Below are positions 26,317 to 36,439 of a DNA stretch of 64,000 nucleotides, piece after piece. The position numbers and the translations under genes were made by a program. Origin of the DNA: Denitrificimonas caeni DSM 24390 (GTDB lineage: Bacteria; Pseudomonadota; Gammaproteobacteria; Pseudomonadales; Pseudomonadaceae); assembly GCF_000421765.1 (NCBI RefSeq), contig NZ_ATXQ01000002.1, forward strand, positions 372,001 through 436,000, read 5' to 3'. Below the pieces are notes generated by a model, which was not told the origin of the DNA, did not search any database, and worked only from the letters and a program-made list of their open reading frames with translations. Positions within the stretch are counted from its first letter, which is position 1. Each line of letters begins with the position of its first letter.

Positions 26317-28458
26317 TTGCGGCGCATCAACTTACTGTGGATTCTTTTAAACTGTGCTGTCGCTATTCCAGGACTGTTTAATGCAGCTTATGCCAGTTAC
26401 ACAGATGATCTTTTCATCAGTGATGACGCACTGCCTGAAGTGCTGACGGCCACTCATCTTTACCAAGCCCCCGCAGCAGTACCGGGCAGTGTCAGCACTA
26501 TTGATCAAGAGTTAATCGAGGCAAGTGGCGCACGCAATATTACTGACCTATTACGACTGGTACCCGGCATGCTGGTGGTGCCCGACAGCAGCAATCTAGG
26601 TACAGTGAACTACCATGGCACCAGCCCAGGACAAGCGCGTCGCTTACAAGTATTAATTGACGGTCGCTCGGTATACCGCAGCGCCTTTGCTCAGGTGGAC
26701 TGGTCTGACCTGCCGATTGCGCTCGAGGATATTCAGCGCATTGAAGTGTTTCGCGGCCCCAACACTGTCAGCTACGGCGCCAACGCACTGTTGGGCGTGA
26801 TTAATATCATCACCCACAGCGGCAAAGACACGCATGGCACTCTAATTAAAGGCAATATTGGCAACAATGGCATTCGTGACAGCTATGCACGCCAAGCCTG
26901 GCACAGCACTTACTCTGATATGCGCTTGTCGATTTCTTCGTTGACCGATGACGGTTTTGAACTGCGTAAAGACGGCAGTGACTTTCGTGACAGCCGCCGT
27001 TTAAGTCGCTTCAACTTAAGAGCCAATCATCAACTCAATGAACAGAACAGCTTGGACTGGCAACTGGCTTTTAAAGAAGGCAGCAATCAAATCAACAACA
27101 ATTACCAATCGGCTTTTGCTGGAAAAATAAACCCTCAGCCTTGGGAGCAAGACAGCAACTCTGATGAGCAAGCCAAAGACTACGCCGCAAGCTTACGCTG
27201 GAATAGCAATATTAATGCACAGCACAGCCTTTCTGTACAAACCAATGCACAGCAATGGGAGCGCTTACGCGAGTGGCGCGCCTGTGATGCACAAATCAGC
27301 TTCAGTTCTGAGCTCAATGAGCTGTGGCGAACTTCTTCCTTTGCGCAGAGAGAGCGATTGCGCCGCTTAAAGCCCATCGGCAACCCCTCTGCGCGCCAAG
27401 CAGTATTACAAAACTGGCTCATCGGCCAACTGGTTCAACCAGGCGCCCTCGCTCACAGTTGCGGCTTAATTAACGAAAACAGTAGAGAGTCTCGTTTTGA
27501 TGTGGAAGTGCAAGACACTTACAGCGTTTCTGAACAGTTACGCTTAATTAGTGGCCTGAGTTATCGCTATGATCAAGCGCGCTCAGCCTCATTTCTCAAT
27601 GGCCGCGAGCGTAAAGACATTTTCCGCGCCTTCAGTCAATTTGAATTCTATGCCAGCGAGCACTGGCTGCTACAAGGTGGCGGCATGTATGAGCACGACA
27701 GCAGCAATGGTGACTCTTTCTCACCTCGTTTTGCGGTCAACTATCTCGTCACCCCAGCCCATGGTTTTCGCGCAGTTTACAGCGAAGCCGTACGCTCACC
27801 TGACATGTTTGAAAACCATGCCGACTGGCAATATAGGGTGAAGGATCTACGCCCTGCAATTGCTCAAAATAGTAACGCTGACTTTTTTATCAGCGCTCAA
27901 GGTAATGGCAACCTAAAGCAAGAGAAAATCCGTGCTTTTGAGCTTGGCTACAATGGTTACTTTGCACCGCAAAAACTGTCATTCGATATCAAGATTTTTA
28001 ATGAGAAAATCACTCGCATGATCAGCCACAGACCAAGCTTAATTTCTTTTAGCTTAAATAATGATGATCACATTAAGTTTTACGGCAGTGAACTTGAAGG
28101 CAATTGGCAAGCCACGGAGAAAGATCGCCTACGCATCAGCTACGCTTATATTAAAGACCAGGCCAGCAACAGCCTTGATCAAAACGTAACACCTGCGCAC
28201 AGCGGATCACTAGCTTGGCTGCGCAATTGGAATGCTGATTGGAGCAGCAGCCTGATGTTTTTTGCTGCTGAGCAACTCAATCAGAACGACTTGCAACTAC
28301 TGACTGCTCGTCTCAGCAGAAAATTCCAATTGGGCAGTACCCGCCTGCAACTGGCTGGCAGCTTACAGAAAACACTGAATAACCAGCCAATAGGACGTAC
28401 TAATAATAAGGACAACTCCCATGATACGGCCTACGCGACTGTACAGTTGGAGTTTTAA
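26317..28458 (+). CDS. TonB-dependent outer-membrane receptor (first gene of a receptor / binding-protein / kinase cluster)
   Basis: About 713 aa. A signal peptide ending NAAYA precedes a plug domain with ITDLLRLVPGMLVV and IEVFRGPNTVSYGANALLGV, then a beta barrel ending VQLEF. An unusual barrel segment (about residues 320-385) carries two cysteines, RACDAQ and HSCGL, and may be a disulfide-bonded loop. TTG 26317 is preferred because AGAGG lies 7 nt upstream; GTG 26281 in the same frame is an alternative with no visible RBS. The closest general likeness is to colicin I/vitamin B12-type receptors; the ligand is unknown. Overlaps the next gene by 38 nt. Confidence 0.85.
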   Translation: MRRINLLWILLNCAVAIPGLFNAAYASYTDDLFISDDALPEVLTATHLYQAPAAVPGSVSTIDQELIEASGARNITDLLRLVPGMLVVPDSSNLGTVNYHGTSPGQARRLQVLIDGRSVYRSAFAQVDWSDLPIALEDIQRIEVFRGPNTVSYGANALLGVINIITHSGKDTHGTLIKGNIGNNGIRDSYARQAWHSTYSDMRLSISSLTDDGFELRKDGSDFRDSRRLSRFNLRANHQLNEQNSLDWQLAFKEGSNQINNNYQSAFAGKINPQPWEQDSNSDEQAKDYAASLRWNSNINAQHSLSVQTNAQQWERLREWRACDAQISFSSELNELWRTSSFAQRERLRRLKPIGNPSARQAVLQNWLIGQLVQPGALAHSCGLINENSRESRFDVEVQDTYSVSEQLRLISGLSYRYDQARSASFLNGRERKDIFRAFSQFEFYASEHWLLQGGGMYEHDSSNGDSFSPRFAVNYLVTPAHGFRAVYSEAVRSPDMFENHADWQYRVKDLRPAIAQNSNADFFISAQGNGNLKQEKIRAFELGYNGYFAPQKLSFDIKIFNEKITRMISHRPSLISFSLNNDDHIKFYGSELEGNWQATEKDRLRISYAYIKDQASNSLDQNVTPAHSGSLAWLRNWNADWSSSLMFFAAEQLNQNDLQLLTARLSRKFQLGSTRLQLAGSLQKTLNNQPIGRTNNKDNSHDTAYATVQLEF

Positions 28459-29368
28459 GCGCTCAATGTTTAAGCGCATATGGTTGGTACTCTGCACAGC
28501 TTGTTTGCTCTACGGAGCAAGCACATCTGCAATTGCGCAAATCCTTCTTAGCGCCGAGCATGACAGCGCGACCGTGCGTAGCTTTACCAAGACTCTAGCG
28601 CACGCTTTACCGGAACTTGATATTCGCTATATGCCACGTGCGCAGTTGACCGCGCAAACACAATTTCCAGCGGATACTCAGCTGATTCTACTGGGAGCAG
28701 AACTCTTAGACTGGCGTTTAAAACTGACTGCCCCAGGCCCTGCCACACTGATTTTACAAGTCAGTCGCGTGCAGGTTTATCACCGCCTCGCTAACCGTCG
28801 ACCGAGTCATATCACCTTTCTCTGGAGTGACCCGCCACTGCAGCGGCAAATAGCCTTACTCAAAGTTATGCTGCCGGGACTGCAGAACGTTGGCGTTCTT
28901 TACGGCAATCACAGCACTTTTTTATTAGCCGAAATTGAACACGCGTTACAGGCTGAAAACCTCACTATGCGCAAATACTACTGGCCTGACAGTTACGACG
29001 CGCGCAGCCTTAGCAACTTACTGGAACAAACTGACGTCTTACTGGGTATTGATGACAGTAACATTTACAACCCGGCAACCATTAAAAGCATCTTGCTTAG
29101 CAGTTACGCACGCAAACAGACGCTAATAGGCCCAACCGCAGCCTTTATCAAGGCAGGCAGCCTAGCGTCTACTTACAGTGATCAAGACGACTGGATACAG
29201 ACTCTCAGCAGCGTGCTGAAAACGCCATCAACAAGCTGGCCAAGCAGCCAATACCCAGACCACTTCAAAGTGATGATTAATCGCCAAGTCGCACGTTCAC
29301 TCGGCATTCAAAAAAACCACGCGTCACGTATTAACCAGCAACTCCAACAGCGCAGGAATGCCCCATGA
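28421..29368 (+). CDS. Periplasmic substrate-binding protein (ABC_sub_bind-like)
   Basis: 315 aa. An N-terminal hydrophobic segment ending STSAIAQ looks like a signal peptide. The body resembles the PF04392-type binding fold with a hinge region around [16 protein letters not shown] and a C-terminal [12 protein letters not shown], a typical ending of that family. No permease or ATPase genes are nearby, so it probably feeds a sensor rather than an importer. ATG 28421 has AAGGA upstream at about 9-nt spacing; ATG 28466 is possible. Overlaps the kinase gene by 4 nt. Confidence 0.78.
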   Translation: MIRPTRLYSWSFKRSMFKRIWLVLCTACLLYGASTSAIAQILLSAEHDSATVRSFTKTLAHALPELDIRYMPRAQLTAQTQFPADTQLILLGAELLDWRLKLTAPGPATLILQVSRVQVYHRLANRRPSHITFLWSDPPLQRQIALLKVMLPGLQNVGVLYGNHSTFLLAEIEHALQAENLTMRKYYWPDSYDARSLSNLLEQTDVLLGIDDSNIYNPATIKSILLSSYARKQTLIGPTAAFIKAGSLASTYSDQDDWIQTLSSVLKTPSTSWPSSQYPDHFKVMINRQVARSLGIQKNHASRINQQLQQRRNAP

Positions 29369-30849
29369 AGCAATGGCTCGGCAGCAGCATTCACCGCTAC
29401 ACTTTATTTGTCAGCCTGTTACCAGCGGTACTGGTCGCCTTTGTGCTGACCGGTTATTTCACTCTGGCACGCCTGCAAAGCTTGCAAGAAGAATTGGCTA
29501 GCACCGGCCAACTCTTCGCTAACCAGTTGGCACCGGCAGCAGAGTTCAGTGTGATCTCCGGCAACTTGCAAGTCCTAGACTCCCTTCTACAAGGCACTTT
29601 AAAAAACCCAAACATTGCCTTTATTGAAATTTACGACAATCAACAACAGCTGCTCACTCGTGTAGCAAAGGATCTTCCCCAGCACAGTGTTGGCGCTACG
29701 TTTAAAGCCAACATCACTCGACAAAACGTGCAACTTGACCCGCTATTCCTGTCATCATCATTTCTCAGTGAAGCTGCACAGCCAGAAGAAAGCATCGGTC
29801 ATGTCGTACTCGGGATGACCGACAGCGCGCTAAAAAAACAACAGCAACATATTTTATTTCATGCTTTTTGGTTGATTTGTATGGCCCTATCGCTGATTTG
29901 GGCGCTGGCGTACAGCTTGGCGCGCAGCCTTTCGACACCTATCCATCAGATGCGCCAAAAATTACGTGAAATGGATAGAGGGCTTTACCAAACGTCGACA
30001 CTGCAAGACATCCATCACGGCGAATTAGGCGAGCTCAGCCAGCACATTAATATGCTGGCACAAACCTTACAGAATGCCCAAAGAACTCAACAACAAAACA
30101 CCACTGAACTGCAACATGCCCACCATCAAGCTAAGCGCGCCAATCAGGCCAAATCTGACTTTTTAACCATGATGAGCCATGAGTTACGTACTCCGATGAA
30201 TGGCGTGCTCGGCATGCTGCAACTGCTTGAGCAAACGCAGCTTAACCAAGAACAAACGGAATACACCTCGATCGCACACACATCGAGCTTGCAAATGATT
30301 GATGTGATTAATGACATCCTAGACTTCTCACGACTTGAGCATGACGCCTTACAATTAGAGTGCATCGCTTTCTCTTTAGCCGATTTATTTACTTCACTGC
30401 AGCGTATTTTTAAATACAGCGCTGAGCAGCAAGGTGTTGAGCTGATTTTTTGTTTGCCTGATGAGTTGGCCACTTTGCAAGTCGAGGGCGATCCCACCCG
30501 CTTACGGCAAATACTAGTGAATTTGTTATCCAATGCACTCAAATTTACCGCTCAAGGCAGCGTGACCTTAAACCTGAATTGGACACGTTCAGAATCCCAG
30601 CAGATTATTCTGCAGTGCATCATTACTGACACTGGCATTGGTATTGCTGCCGAGCAACTGGCACATATCTTTGATCCCTTTCACCAGGCTGACCAGAGTA
30701 TTTCTCGGCGCTATGGTGGCACCGGGCTTGGTTTATCCATTGCTCATGCTCTAACGCTACAGATGGGAGGCCAACTTTCGGTCAGTAGCCGTATGCATGA
30801 AGGCTCAACTTTCACCCTGATAATCCCCTTACATGACTGCCAGCGTTAA
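29365..30849 (+). CDS. Sensor histidine kinase without receiver domain
   Basis: 494 aa. TM1 at about residues 12-32, a periplasmic sensor region of about 130 residues, TM2 at about 168-188, HAMP, a coiled-coil linker rich in Gln, HisKA with the phosphorylated His in [12 protein letters not shown] (near 272), and HATPase_c with [15 protein letters not shown] and [10 protein letters not shown]. It ends right after the ATPase domain. In P. aeruginosa the position next to fabA is held by the hybrid kinase PA1611, which has a receiver; here none is encoded and no response regulator is adjacent. Confidence 0.88.
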   Translation: MKQWLGSSIHRYTLFVSLLPAVLVAFVLTGYFTLARLQSLQEELASTGQLFANQLAPAAEFSVISGNLQVLDSLLQGTLKNPNIAFIEIYDNQQQLLTRVAKDLPQHSVGATFKANITRQNVQLDPLFLSSSFLSEAAQPEESIGHVVLGMTDSALKKQQQHILFHAFWLICMALSLIWALAYSLARSLSTPIHQMRQKLREMDRGLYQTSTLQDIHHGELGELSQHINMLAQTLQNAQRTQQQNTTELQHAHHQAKRANQAKSDFLTMMSHELRTPMNGVLGMLQLLEQTQLNQEQTEYTSIAHTSSLQMIDVINDILDFSRLEHDALQLECIAFSLADLFTSLQRIFKYSAEQQGVELIFCLPDELATLQVEGDPTRLRQILVNLLSNALKFTAQGSVTLNLNWTRSESQQIILQCIITDTGIGIAAEQLAHIFDPFHQADQSISRRYGGTGLGLSIAHALTLQMGGQLSVSSRMHEGSTFTLIIPLHDCQR

Positions 30850-31162
30850 AACAATTGAAAAAACAACTTAGGCGACTAAGGGATAACCTTGTCGAGTAAT
30901 TACAAAGGTCAGTTATAAAAAGCTGTGACTTACGGCAAGATTATGTGGTCTAACCATGCACTTACCAAGCATTGGTGCTTTTTGTCATTGTTGCTATCGC
31001 TTATTAAGCAGTAAGCTGACAAAAGGCTTAAGTTGAATAGAGTTTTTTTGTTAAGCGTTATTAAATGTGTTAAAAACACTTAGATAGATTGATCACAAAA
31101 ACAAACAGATGGATATCCATCGCCCACATGCAATACACGATTAGGCACGTTGAGGAGCCCGC
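30850..31162. other. Intergenic region upstream of fabA with two palindromes
   Basis: 313 bp with no credible reading frame. It contains a short terminator-like hairpin (30964-30983), the palindrome GTGTTAAAAACAC (31067-31079) and the 14-bp palindrome GATGGATATCCATC (31108-31121), the latter 41 bp before the fabA ATG. These are candidate regulatory sites for fabAB. Confidence 0.5.
30964..30983 (+). terminator. Possible terminator after the sensor kinase gene
   Basis: ACCAA-GCA-TTGGT hairpin followed by GCTTTTT, about 115 nt past the kinase stop. The stem is only 5 bp, so confidence is limited. Confidence 0.4.
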
Positions 31163-31678
31163 ATGACCAAACAAAACGCCTTCACCTACGAAGAATTGCT
31201 CAAATGCAGCCGCGGAGAGCTCTTTGGACCAGGTAACGCGCAACTGCCCGCCCCTAATATGCTTATGATGGATCGCATTGTGAACATCAGCGAAACTGGC
31301 GGAAAATACGGCAAAGGGCAAATCACTGCCGAATTGGATATTCATCCTGACTTATGGTTTTTTGCTTGTCACTTCGAAGGTGACCCAGTTATGCCAGGTT
31401 GCCTAGGCCTTGATGCCATGTGGCAGTTGGTCGGCTTTTATCTTGGCTGGCAAGGCAACCCTGGACGTGGCCGTGCGCTGGGATCAGGTGATGTGAAATT
31501 TGTTGGCCAAGTACTGCCAACCGCTAAAAAAGTCACCTATCAAATCGACATTAAACGCACCATTAACCGCTCGCTGATTCTTGCGATTGCTGACGGTACT
31601 GTCAGTGTTGATGGCCGCGAAATTTATACGGCCGAAGGCTTACGTGTCGGCTTGTTCTCTTCTACAGACTCTTTCTAA
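31163..31678 (+). CDS. fabA: 3-hydroxyacyl-ACP dehydratase/isomerase FabA
   Basis: 171 aa. Dehydrates 3-hydroxydecanoyl-ACP and isomerises the product to cis-3-decenoyl-ACP, the branch point to unsaturated fatty acids. The catalytic His70 ([13 protein letters not shown]) and Asp84 ([10 protein letters not shown]) are at the same positions as in E. coli. GAGGAG lies upstream of ATG 31163. Twelve nt before fabB, forming the classical fabAB operon. Confidence 0.97.
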   Translation: MTKQNAFTYEELLKCSRGELFGPGNAQLPAPNMLMMDRIVNISETGGKYGKGQITAELDIHPDLWFFACHFEGDPVMPGCLGLDAMWQLVGFYLGWQGNPGRGRALGSGDVKFVGQVLPTAKKVTYQIDIKRTINRSLILAIADGTVSVDGREIYTAEGLRVGLFSSTDSF

Positions 31679-31690
31679 AGGATAACCAGT

Positions 31691-32908
31691 ATGCGTCGCG
31701 CTGTAATCACTGGACTGGGCATCGTTTCTTGCCTAGGTAATGACAAAAACACCGTAGCCGCCAACTTACGTGCAGGCCATACCGGTATCCGTTTCAACCC
31801 TTCCTATGCGGAAATGGGCTTGCGTAGCCATGTCTCAGGCTCGGTTGATATTGACTTAGAAGCACTGATTGACCGCAAGTTTTTACGTTTTATGGGGCAA
31901 GCAGCGGCTTTCTCCTACATTGCTATGCAGCAAGCCATTGAAGACAGCGGTTTAAGCCCTGAAGATGTGTCCAATCCGCGCACTGGCTTAATCGCTGGTT
32001 CGGGCGGCGCATCCACCTTAAATCAAATGGAAGCCATTGATACGCTGCGCGAAAAAGGCGTCAAGCGCATTGGCCCGTATCGCGTGACCCGTACCATGGG
32101 TAGCACGGTATCAGCATGCTTAGCGACCCCTTTTAAAATCAAAGGCGTCAACTACTCGGTGTCTTCTGCTTGCGCAACCAGTGCGCATTGCATTGGCCAA
32201 GCGCTTGAGCAAATCCAACTGGGCAAGCAAGACATTGTTTTTGCTGGCGGCGGTGAAGAAGAGCATTGGAGTCAAAGCTGCTTGTTTGATGCGATGGGCG
32301 CTCTGTCGACGCAATACAACGACACTCCAGAAAAAGCATCGCGCGCCTATGACAGCAAACGTGACGGCTTTGTCATTGCTGGCGGTGGCGGCATGGTGGT
32401 GGTTGAAGAATTGGAGCACGCGCTAAAACGCGGTGCAAAAATTTACGCAGAAATCGTTGGTTATGGCGCAACTTCTGACGGTTACGACATGGTCGCTCCA
32501 AGCGGTGAAGGCGCGGTACGCTGCATGCAGCAAGCGCTTGCCACGGTTGACGCGCCAATTGACTACCTCAACACCCATGGCACCTCAACACCGGTGGGTG
32601 ATGTTGCTGAGATTCGCGCTGTGCGTGAAGTCTTTGGCGACAATGCACCACCAATCAGCTCCACCAAAAGTTTGTCAGGTCACTCGCTCGGTGCCGCCGG
32701 CGTACAAGAAGCTATTTATTCCATGCTGATGATGGAAGGCGACTTTATTGCTGGATCAATCAACATTGATGAGCTTGATGAAGAAGCTAAAGGCTTACCG
32801 ATTGTTGAAAAAACCCGCGAGAACGTCACCTTAAATACGGTGATGAGTAATAGCTTTGGTTTTGGCGGCACTAACGCCACCTTGATCCTAAAGCGTTACA
32901 CAAAATAA
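31691..32908 (+). CDS. fabB: 3-oxoacyl-ACP synthase I FabB
   Basis: 405 aa. Condensing enzyme that elongates the cis-3-decenoyl intermediate from FabA. Active-site Cys161 lies in [14 protein letters not shown]; the two catalytic histidines are in [11 protein letters not shown] (near 296) and [11 protein letters not shown] (near 331), and the C-terminal [10 protein letters not shown] is intact. AAGGATAA precedes ATG 31691. Followed by a strong terminator. Confidence 0.97.
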   Translation: MRRAVITGLGIVSCLGNDKNTVAANLRAGHTGIRFNPSYAEMGLRSHVSGSVDIDLEALIDRKFLRFMGQAAAFSYIAMQQAIEDSGLSPEDVSNPRTGLIAGSGGASTLNQMEAIDTLREKGVKRIGPYRVTRTMGSTVSACLATPFKIKGVNYSVSSACATSAHCIGQALEQIQLGKQDIVFAGGGEEEHWSQSCLFDAMGALSTQYNDTPEKASRAYDSKRDGFVIAGGGGMVVVEELEHALKRGAKIYAEIVGYGATSDGYDMVAPSGEGAVRCMQQALATVDAPIDYLNTHGTSTPVGDVAEIRAVREVFGDNAPPISSTKSLSGHSLGAAGVQEAIYSMLMMEGDFIAGSINIDELDEEAKGLPIVEKTRENVTLNTVMSNSFGFGGTNATLILKRYTK

Positions 32909-32920
32909 CTCAGCCGCAAT

Positions 32921-32961
32921 AAAAAACGGCCGTTGCAATTGATTTGCACGGCCGTTTTTTT
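32921..32961. terminator. Bidirectional terminator between fabB and acuI
   Basis: AAAAAACGGCCG...CGGCCGTTTTTTT with inner TGCAA/TTGCA pairing. A-tract on one side and T-tract on the other fit termination in both directions. Confidence 0.92.
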
Positions 32962-32980
32962 ATCTAGCGAAAAGACTGAA

Positions 32981-33964
32981 TCAATCAATCCGAACTAAGG
33001 TGCGCCCTGTTTGCTGACTGGCCAACATGGTGGCAATGGCATTCGGTACATCTTTCAAGCTAATTTCTTTTACTAAACTTTCTAGATCCAGCTTCCATTG
33101 CAATGAGAGCTTATCCCACATCGACGCTTTGTTTACTAAGGGCAATTCAACCGAATCAACACCGAGCAAATTCACGCCGCGCAAAATAAACGGCAAGACA
33201 CTGGCTTTAAAATCAATTCCAGCAGTCAGTCCACAGCAGGCTGCGCTGCCACCATACTGCAATGATTTAACAGCATTAAACAAGATATCCCCGCCAACAG
33301 TGTCGACTACACCTGCCCACTGCGGTTTAAGTAAAGCCTTATCCGTACCTGCCGTTAATTCCTCGCGGCCAATTACCACCTGCGCACCTAATTGACGTAA
33401 AAACTCTGCTTGCTCTGCTTTTCCTGTAACAGCTGTCACATGAAAACCCAAGTGTTTCAGCAACACGATAGCAATCGAGCCAACTCCACCGGTAGCACCT
33501 GTGACCAGTACAGAGCCTGCCTCAGCAGTTAATCCAGCACGTAATAATTTATCAACGCATAAGGCCGCAGTTAAACCTGCAGTGCCTAAAATCATCGACT
33601 CACGTAGCGACAGACCTGCTGGACGCTTGATCACCCAAGCCGCTGGTACGCGAATATATTGTGCCATACCACCGTAAGTATTCATGCCCAAATCATAACC
33701 AGTGACAATCACCTCATCGCCTGCGGCAAGTTCGGCAACGCTTGAGTGCTCAACCACACCTGCTGCATCAATACCTGGCGTGTGTGGAAATGTGCGAGTG
33801 ACGCCACGATTACCGGTTGCGGATAATGCATCCTTATAGTTTAAGGATGAGTAACGCACACGAATCAGTACCTCGCCCTCAGGTAAATCATCCATTGAGC
33901 GCTCAACCACGCTCTGTTGAAATTGTGGTGTTTCAGTCACCCATAATGCTTGATATGTACTCAT
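32981..33964 (-). CDS. acuI: Acrylyl-CoA reductase (NADPH)-type oxidoreductase AcuI/YhdH
   Basis: 327 aa medium-chain dehydrogenase/reductase of the YhdH quinone-oxidoreductase family. The N-terminal GroES-like domain has RYSSLNYKDALSATG, typical of AcuI/YhdH, and the nucleotide fold has VTGATGGVGSIAIVLL. No zinc-binding Cys set is present, as expected. AcuI reduces acryloyl-CoA to propionyl-CoA and protects against that reactive ester. Confidence 0.92.
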   Translation of the reverse strand: MSTYQALWVTETPQFQQSVVERSMDDLPEGEVLIRVRYSSLNYKDALSATGNRGVTRTFPHTPGIDAAGVVEHSSVAELAAGDEVIVTGYDLGMNTYGGMAQYIRVPAAWVIKRPAGLSLRESMILGTAGLTAALCVDKLLRAGLTAEAGSVLVTGATGGVGSIAIVLLKHLGFHVTAVTGKAEQAEFLRQLGAQVVIGREELTAGTDKALLKPQWAGVVDTVGGDILFNAVKSLQYGGSAACCGLTAGIDFKASVLPFILRGVNLLGVDSVELPLVNKASMWDKLSLQWKLDLESLVKEISLKDVPNAIATMLASQQTGRTLVRID

Positions 33965-33996
33965 AAAATATCCTCTGCGGTTATTTGTGTATGCTC

Positions 33997-35016
33997 TTAG
34001 CCAATAAAGCGGCGCTGCAAACGCTCCCAGCCTTTATCAGCAACATGCTCAAGCGCTGCACCAGCACTTAGGCCAACACGCTCTTGCAGGCTTTTCTTTT
34101 GCACAAACTGTAACGCATATAAATCTGCTTCGGCAGCACGCTTGGATAAATACTCATCACTGGTCTGCAGCTGGTCAACTAATTGCTGCTCTCGTGCATC
34201 AGTACCCAGCCATACCTCACCAGTGGCTACCGCATCAATATCCAGTTGCGGACGATACTGCACAACAAACTTTTTAAACAAATCATGCGTTGTTTGTAAG
34301 TCTTGTAAAAACTTCTCGCGCCCCTGCTCGGTATTTTCGCCAAGCATGGTCAAGGTGCGCTTATGCTCACCGGCCGTTAAAATTTCCACATCAATATTAT
34401 TTTTCTTTAACAGTCGGTGGATATTAGGCAGCTGTGCCACCACGCCGATAGATCCCAGCACTGCAAATGGCGCACTTAAAATCTTATCGCCAATGCACGC
34501 CATCATATAACCGCCACTGGCAGCGACTTTATCGACACACACGGTTAAGGGGATCTTTGCATCGCGGATACGGGCTAATTGAGATGAGGCCAGTCCATAG
34601 CTGTGCACCATACCGCCGCCACTTTCTAGTCGTAAAACCACTTCATCAGTTGGTTGTGCTACTGCTAAAAGTGCGGTGATCTCATGGCGCAGGCTATCGG
34701 CGGCAGAGGCTTTAATATCACCATCAAAATCCAAAACAAACACGCGAGCTTTGTTTAAACCGGCTTTTTTATCTTGTTTTTCTTGCGCGCTTAGGGCTTT
34801 ACGTCGTGCTTTTAACTGTGTTTTATCCAGCACATTAAGCTCAATAGTGTCTTTTAATTCGCTATAGAAATCATTCAGACTGGTCACCAGCAATTCGCCA
34901 GCGCGGGTTCGTCCACGTGAACGCAACGCTGTCATCATCGCCAAAATAACGACAATAACCACTAAAACCGTGACTGCTCGCGCCAAAAAACCTGCGTACT
35001 CAAGTAAAAAATCCAC
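33997..35016 (-). CDS. sohB: Protease SohB (signal peptide peptidase-like, S49)
   Basis: 339 aa. One N-terminal transmembrane helix (about residues 10-32), a charged linker, then the S49 domain with catalytic Ser in KVAASGGYMMACIGD and catalytic Lys in GEHKRTLTMLGENTE. The SohB N-terminal domain (PF08496) precedes it. Inner-membrane protease with periplasmic catalytic domain; the substrates are poorly known. Confidence 0.94.
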   Translation of the reverse strand: MDFLLEYAGFLARAVTVLVVIVVILAMMTALRSRGRTRAGELLVTSLNDFYSELKDTIELNVLDKTQLKARRKALSAQEKQDKKAGLNKARVFVLDFDGDIKASAADSLRHEITALLAVAQPTDEVVLRLESGGGMVHSYGLASSQLARIRDAKIPLTVCVDKVAASGGYMMACIGDKILSAPFAVLGSIGVVAQLPNIHRLLKKNNIDVEILTAGEHKRTLTMLGENTEQGREKFLQDLQTTHDLFKKFVVQYRPQLDIDAVATGEVWLGTDAREQQLVDQLQTSDEYLSKRAAEADLYALQFVQKKSLQERVGLSAGAALEHVADKGWERLQRRFIG

Positions 35017-35285
35017 TGCTTACTCCTAAAAAATGTTTGCAGCTATCTTACCTGAGAGTATCCGCGTATTGAGAACAATTATCGCCATTAAAATAGCAAC
35101 ATAAGCTTTATGTCTAACAGCAAGCAGTCGCTTTAACACACTCATTACGCAGCGAAAAGAACTGTGAAATAACTGCAAATCCTCTTACCTCCAAGCTCTT
35201 TCAAACAATCGTATGAAATTCATTTGACAGCCTTGCCCGTTCACAATAATCTCCATAGCTCGCACATCAACAGGTGTAAAAAACC

Positions 35286-35996
35286 TTGGGTAGCATTTAT
35301 CTAATTCGACATGGCCAAGCCTCATTTGGTGCTGATGATTATGATGTACTCTCGCCGCTCGGTGTACAGCAAGCACAGCAACTGGGTGACTACTTAATCG
35401 AGACAGGTGTGACGCTGAATACTTGCTTGAGCGGTAATTTACGCCGTCAAAAAGATACTGCCATGGCAACCTTAGCGCGTTTTGCTGAGGCCAACTTGCC
35501 TGCACCTGAGCTAAGCATTGATAGTGCCTTCAATGAAATTGATGCAGACGCGGTGATTCGCTTTATTGTTCCTTTGATACTTAAAGATGAACCCAACGCC
35601 ATCAACAGTTTGCGCAACCCGTTACAGGATAAAGCTGAATTTCAACGTATTTTCGCGATGATTATGCAGCGTTGGTCCGCAGAGATTGATGATGTCCCGA
35701 CGCATTTGCGCTGGTCGACATTTGTCCAGACCGTTGATGCAGGCTTACAACGCGTTCTCAATGATGCTGCGCCAGATGATCACATTGGCATTGTTACCTC
35801 GGGTGGCACTATTACCGCTTTTTTACACCTGCTAACTGGATTAACGGCTGACAAAGCCTTTGATCTTAACTGGCAAATCGTTAACACTTCACTGAGCCGT
35901 CTCAAGTTCCGTGGCGATTCGGTGGTACTGGCTTCTTTTAACAGTCATGCACACCTTGATCTGTTAAAGAACAAAAAACTCATCACCTATCGTTGA
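35286..35996 (+). CDS. Histidine phosphatase family protein
   Basis: 236 aa, phosphoglycerate-mutase-like fold. Catalytic motif SIYLIRHGQASFG near the N-terminus, SGNLRRQKDTA as the second conserved block, and GIVTSGGTITAF as the C-terminal region where the second His is replaced by Ser. TTG 35286 is used, with AGGTG about 9 nt upstream. Substrate unknown. Precedes an SCP2 gene by 53 nt, a pairing seen with fatty-acid oxidation genes in pseudomonads. Confidence 0.87.
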   Translation: MGSIYLIRHGQASFGADDYDVLSPLGVQQAQQLGDYLIETGVTLNTCLSGNLRRQKDTAMATLARFAEANLPAPELSIDSAFNEIDADAVIRFIVPLILKDEPNAINSLRNPLQDKAEFQRIFAMIMQRWSAEIDDVPTHLRWSTFVQTVDAGLQRVLNDAAPDDHIGIVTSGGTITAFLHLLTGLTADKAFDLNWQIVNTSLSRLKFRGDSVVLASFNSHAHLDLLKNKKLITYR

Positions 35997-36049
35997 GTTT
36001 TTAATATCACGCGGCATAAACCGCACAAAAATCTTAAAAAGGATAAATT

Positions 36050-36364
36050 ATGTCTTCTACCGCAGAGATCATTAAAACTCTTACTTCTAAATTTAACGCT
36101 GCAGCAGCTGCTGGCTTAGACTTAGTATTCCAATTCAACATCGAAGATGCTGAAAACTACTCTTTGACTGTTAAAGACGGTACTTGCGACGTTCAACCTG
36201 GTGTTAACGATGCAGCCAACGTTACTTTGATCATGGACAGCGAAACCTTTAAAGGCATTGCAACTGGCGAAACTGATGGTATGCAAGCATTTATGGGCGG
36301 TAAACTGCGCGCTGAAGGCGACATGATGTTAGCGATGAAACTGAGCGAATTATTCCCAGTTTAA
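36050..36364 (+). CDS. SCP2 sterol-binding domain protein
   Basis: 104 aa single-domain SCP2 protein (PF02036) that binds lipids or acyl-CoA in a hydrophobic tunnel. The characteristic DLVFQFNIEDAENYSLTVKD and VTLIMDSETFKGIATGETDG are present. AAAAGG precedes ATG 36050. A strong terminator follows, so the phosphatase-SCP2 pair is a two-gene unit. Confidence 0.92.
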   Translation: MSSTAEIIKTLTSKFNAAAAAGLDLVFQFNIEDAENYSLTVKDGTCDVQPGVNDAANVTLIMDSETFKGIATGETDGMQAFMGGKLRAEGDMMLAMKLSELFPV

Positions 36365-36383
36365 GCACTGCACTAAGCAACAC

Positions 36384-36412
36384 AAAAAGCCGGATTTTTA
36401 TCCGGCTTTTTT
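36384..36412 (+). terminator. Rho-independent terminator after the SCP2 gene
   Basis: AAAAAGCCGGAT pairs with ATCCGGCTTTTTT around a short TTTT loop; a classical intrinsic terminator. Confidence 0.95.
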
Positions 36413-36439
36413 AATAAAAATAAGTCATGGAGAGTTCGG

